From: Victivallaceae bacterium
Lineage (GTDB): Bacteria > Verrucomicrobiota > Lentisphaeria > Victivallales > Victivallaceae
Direction: 5' to 3'
Assembly (NCBI GenBank): GCA_028717165.1
Contig: JAQUOK010000133.1
Location: forward strand, 1 to 7,569
DNA: 7,569 bases
The notes beneath the pieces are model-generated. The model had not been told where the DNA came from and made no database searches. It saw only the letters and a program-made list of their open reading frames with translations. A program made the translations under genes and the position numbers. Positions 6,726-7,569 of this stretch are shown in pieces. The first letter of the stretch is position 1. Each line of letters opens with the position of its first letter.

Positions 6726-7569
6726 ATGACGAGAAAAATTACAAAAATAAAACATCTGGCCATAACCTGCGGCGGTACGGGCGGACATTTTCTTCCCGGT
6801 CTGACTATTGCGCGGCATTTCCTGGGACGCCATACTAAAGTACTGCTGCTGCTGGGAGGAAAGAATATCGAACACCAGGCGGAGACCGCGGAGGATTTCG
6901 CCATTCAGGTGGTCAGGCTGAAAACGATGCCGGCGCCGCGCCTGCCGTTCGCGATATTTAAATTCCTCTACGGAACTGTCCGGGGGACGCTCGCCTCAAT
7001 CAGGGCCATGCGCAAATTCCGTCCGGACGCTCTGCTGGCGATGGGCAGTTTCGCTTCGATGCCCCCGGTTCTGGCGGCAAGGATACTGGGGGTGCCGATC
7101 TTTCTCCATGACGGCAATGCCAGGATCGGCAGAGCCAACCGTTTTTTCAGTTCGTGGGCCCGCCTGATGGGTACGGCTTTTCCGCCGGTGAATGCCGCCG
7201 GAATAAAATGCCCTTATGAGTATATCGGCATGCCGGTGCGGCCCGAACTTGATTTTCAGCCGATGGAAAAGCCGGAGGCGATAAAAAAGATCAATGCCCT
7301 TTTCGGGCTTGATTTCAAACCTGAGATTCCGACGCTTCTGATTTTCGGCGGCAGCCAGGGAGCTCAGATTTTTAACGAAACTTTTCCGCAGATAATGATA
7401 GAGTCGGGGCGTACTGATTTTCAGGTGCTGCATTTGACCGGGGAAGGCAAATGCGAGAGTGTGAAGGCGGTTTATGAAAACGCGAAATTTCCGGTTTTAT
7501 GTTTGGCTTCGACTTCGGGCATGCACTGGTTTTATCAGGCGGCGGATGCGGTTGTTTGCCGCGCGGGGG
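6726..7569 (+). CDS. murG: UDP-GlcNAc:lipid I N-acetylglucosaminyltransferase MurG, 3' end outside the window
   Basis: MurG transfers GlcNAc from UDP-GlcNAc to lipid I on the inner face of the membrane, giving lipid II. The first 281 codons are present and the frame is open to the last base, so this is truncation by the window edge and not a broken gene. The N-domain loop GGTGGHFLPG (16-25) and the second glycine loop GGSQGAQIFN (208-217) are clear. The frame ends in VVCRAG, matching the family's VVCRSGALT region. Several usually fixed positions differ from E. coli: GSFASMP for GGYVSGP, HDGN (128-131) for HEQN, and GMPVR for GNPVR. The ATG at 6726 has GGGAA (6716-6720) 5 nt upstream and follows ftsW by 15 nt. 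The ftsW-murG order is the classical dcw order, which supports both calls. UDP-GlcNAc is probably supplied by the pyrophosphorylase two genes upstream. Confidence 0.93.
   Translation, partial: MTRKITKIKHLAITCGGTGGHFLPGLTIARHFLGRHTKVLLLLGGKNIEHQAETAEDFAIQVVRLKTMPAPRLPFAIFKFLYGTVRGTLASIRAMRKFRPDALLAMGSFASMPPVLAARILGVPIFLHDGNARIGRANRFFSSWARLMGTAFPPVNAAGIKCPYEYIGMPVRPELDFQPMEKPEAIKKINALFGLDFKPEIPTLLIFGGSQGAQIFNETFPQIMIESGRTDFQVLHLTGEGKCESVKAVYENAKFPVLCLASTSGMHWFYQAADAVVCRAG

Noticed and set aside
6996..7433. A 145-codon minus-strand frame opposite murG
   Set aside because: It is antisense to clear MurG motifs, with a His/Arg-rich composition and no domain or start signal.
6726..7569. murG as a pseudogene because no stop is seen
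   Set aside because: The frame is intact to the last base and ends inside the conserved VVCRAG region, so the gene is only cut by the window boundary.

Overview
This 7.6 kb window looks like an ordinary stretch of bacterial chromosome. It holds eight genes, all on the + strand, packed into two probable transcription units. I see no tRNA, rRNA, CRISPR array, insertion sequence or prophage signature. The organism is probably a Gram-negative-type bacterium of moderate GC content with AT-rich intergenic DNA. A eukaryotic-like (UAP1/AGX-type) UDP-sugar pyrophosphorylase next to ftsW-murG, a short cysteine-tailed N-acetylglutamate synthase-like GNAT, and slightly divergent FtsW and MurG motifs suggest the Planctomycetes-Verrucomicrobia-Chlamydiae-Lentisphaerae group. 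That placement is inference from gene content and was not tested by phylogeny.

Unit 1 (about 1-3582) begins after an AT-rich leader. It encodes a membrane-anchored LysM/YkuD L,D-transpeptidase (77-1180), the acetyl-CoA carboxylase alpha subunit AccA (1206-2174), an N-acetylglutamate synthase-like GNAT acetyltransferase (2174-2650) and an S4-domain RluA-family pseudouridine synthase (2647-3582). The last three genes overlap by 1 and 4 bases, which implies translational coupling.

A 110-base AT-rich gap (3583-3692) separates the units. It contains a perfect TATAAT and a 21-bp AT-rich palindrome that overlaps it. GAATAT-type hexamers recur there at 11-bp steps, so this is the most likely regulated promoter of the window.

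Unit 2 (3693 to beyond the right edge) encodes the UAP1-like uridylyltransferase (GTG start, strong Shine-Dalgarno), an unrecognised 116-residue protein, the FtsW/RodA-family SEDS glycosyltransferase (ftsW by context) and MurG, which is cut off by the window end. The enzyme predicted to make UDP-GlcNAc lies two genes upstream of MurG, which consumes UDP-GlcNAc to make lipid II. FtsW then polymerises lipid II. Unit 2 therefore reads as a peptidoglycan precursor-to-polymer module, and the L,D-transpeptidase of unit 1 acts on the finished wall.

The observations most worth following are the UAP1-like gene inside a dcw-type (division and cell wall) cluster, the unknown protein between it and ftsW, the altered FtsW signature and MurG motifs, and the phased repeat in the promoter gap. 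None amounts to proof of a new system.
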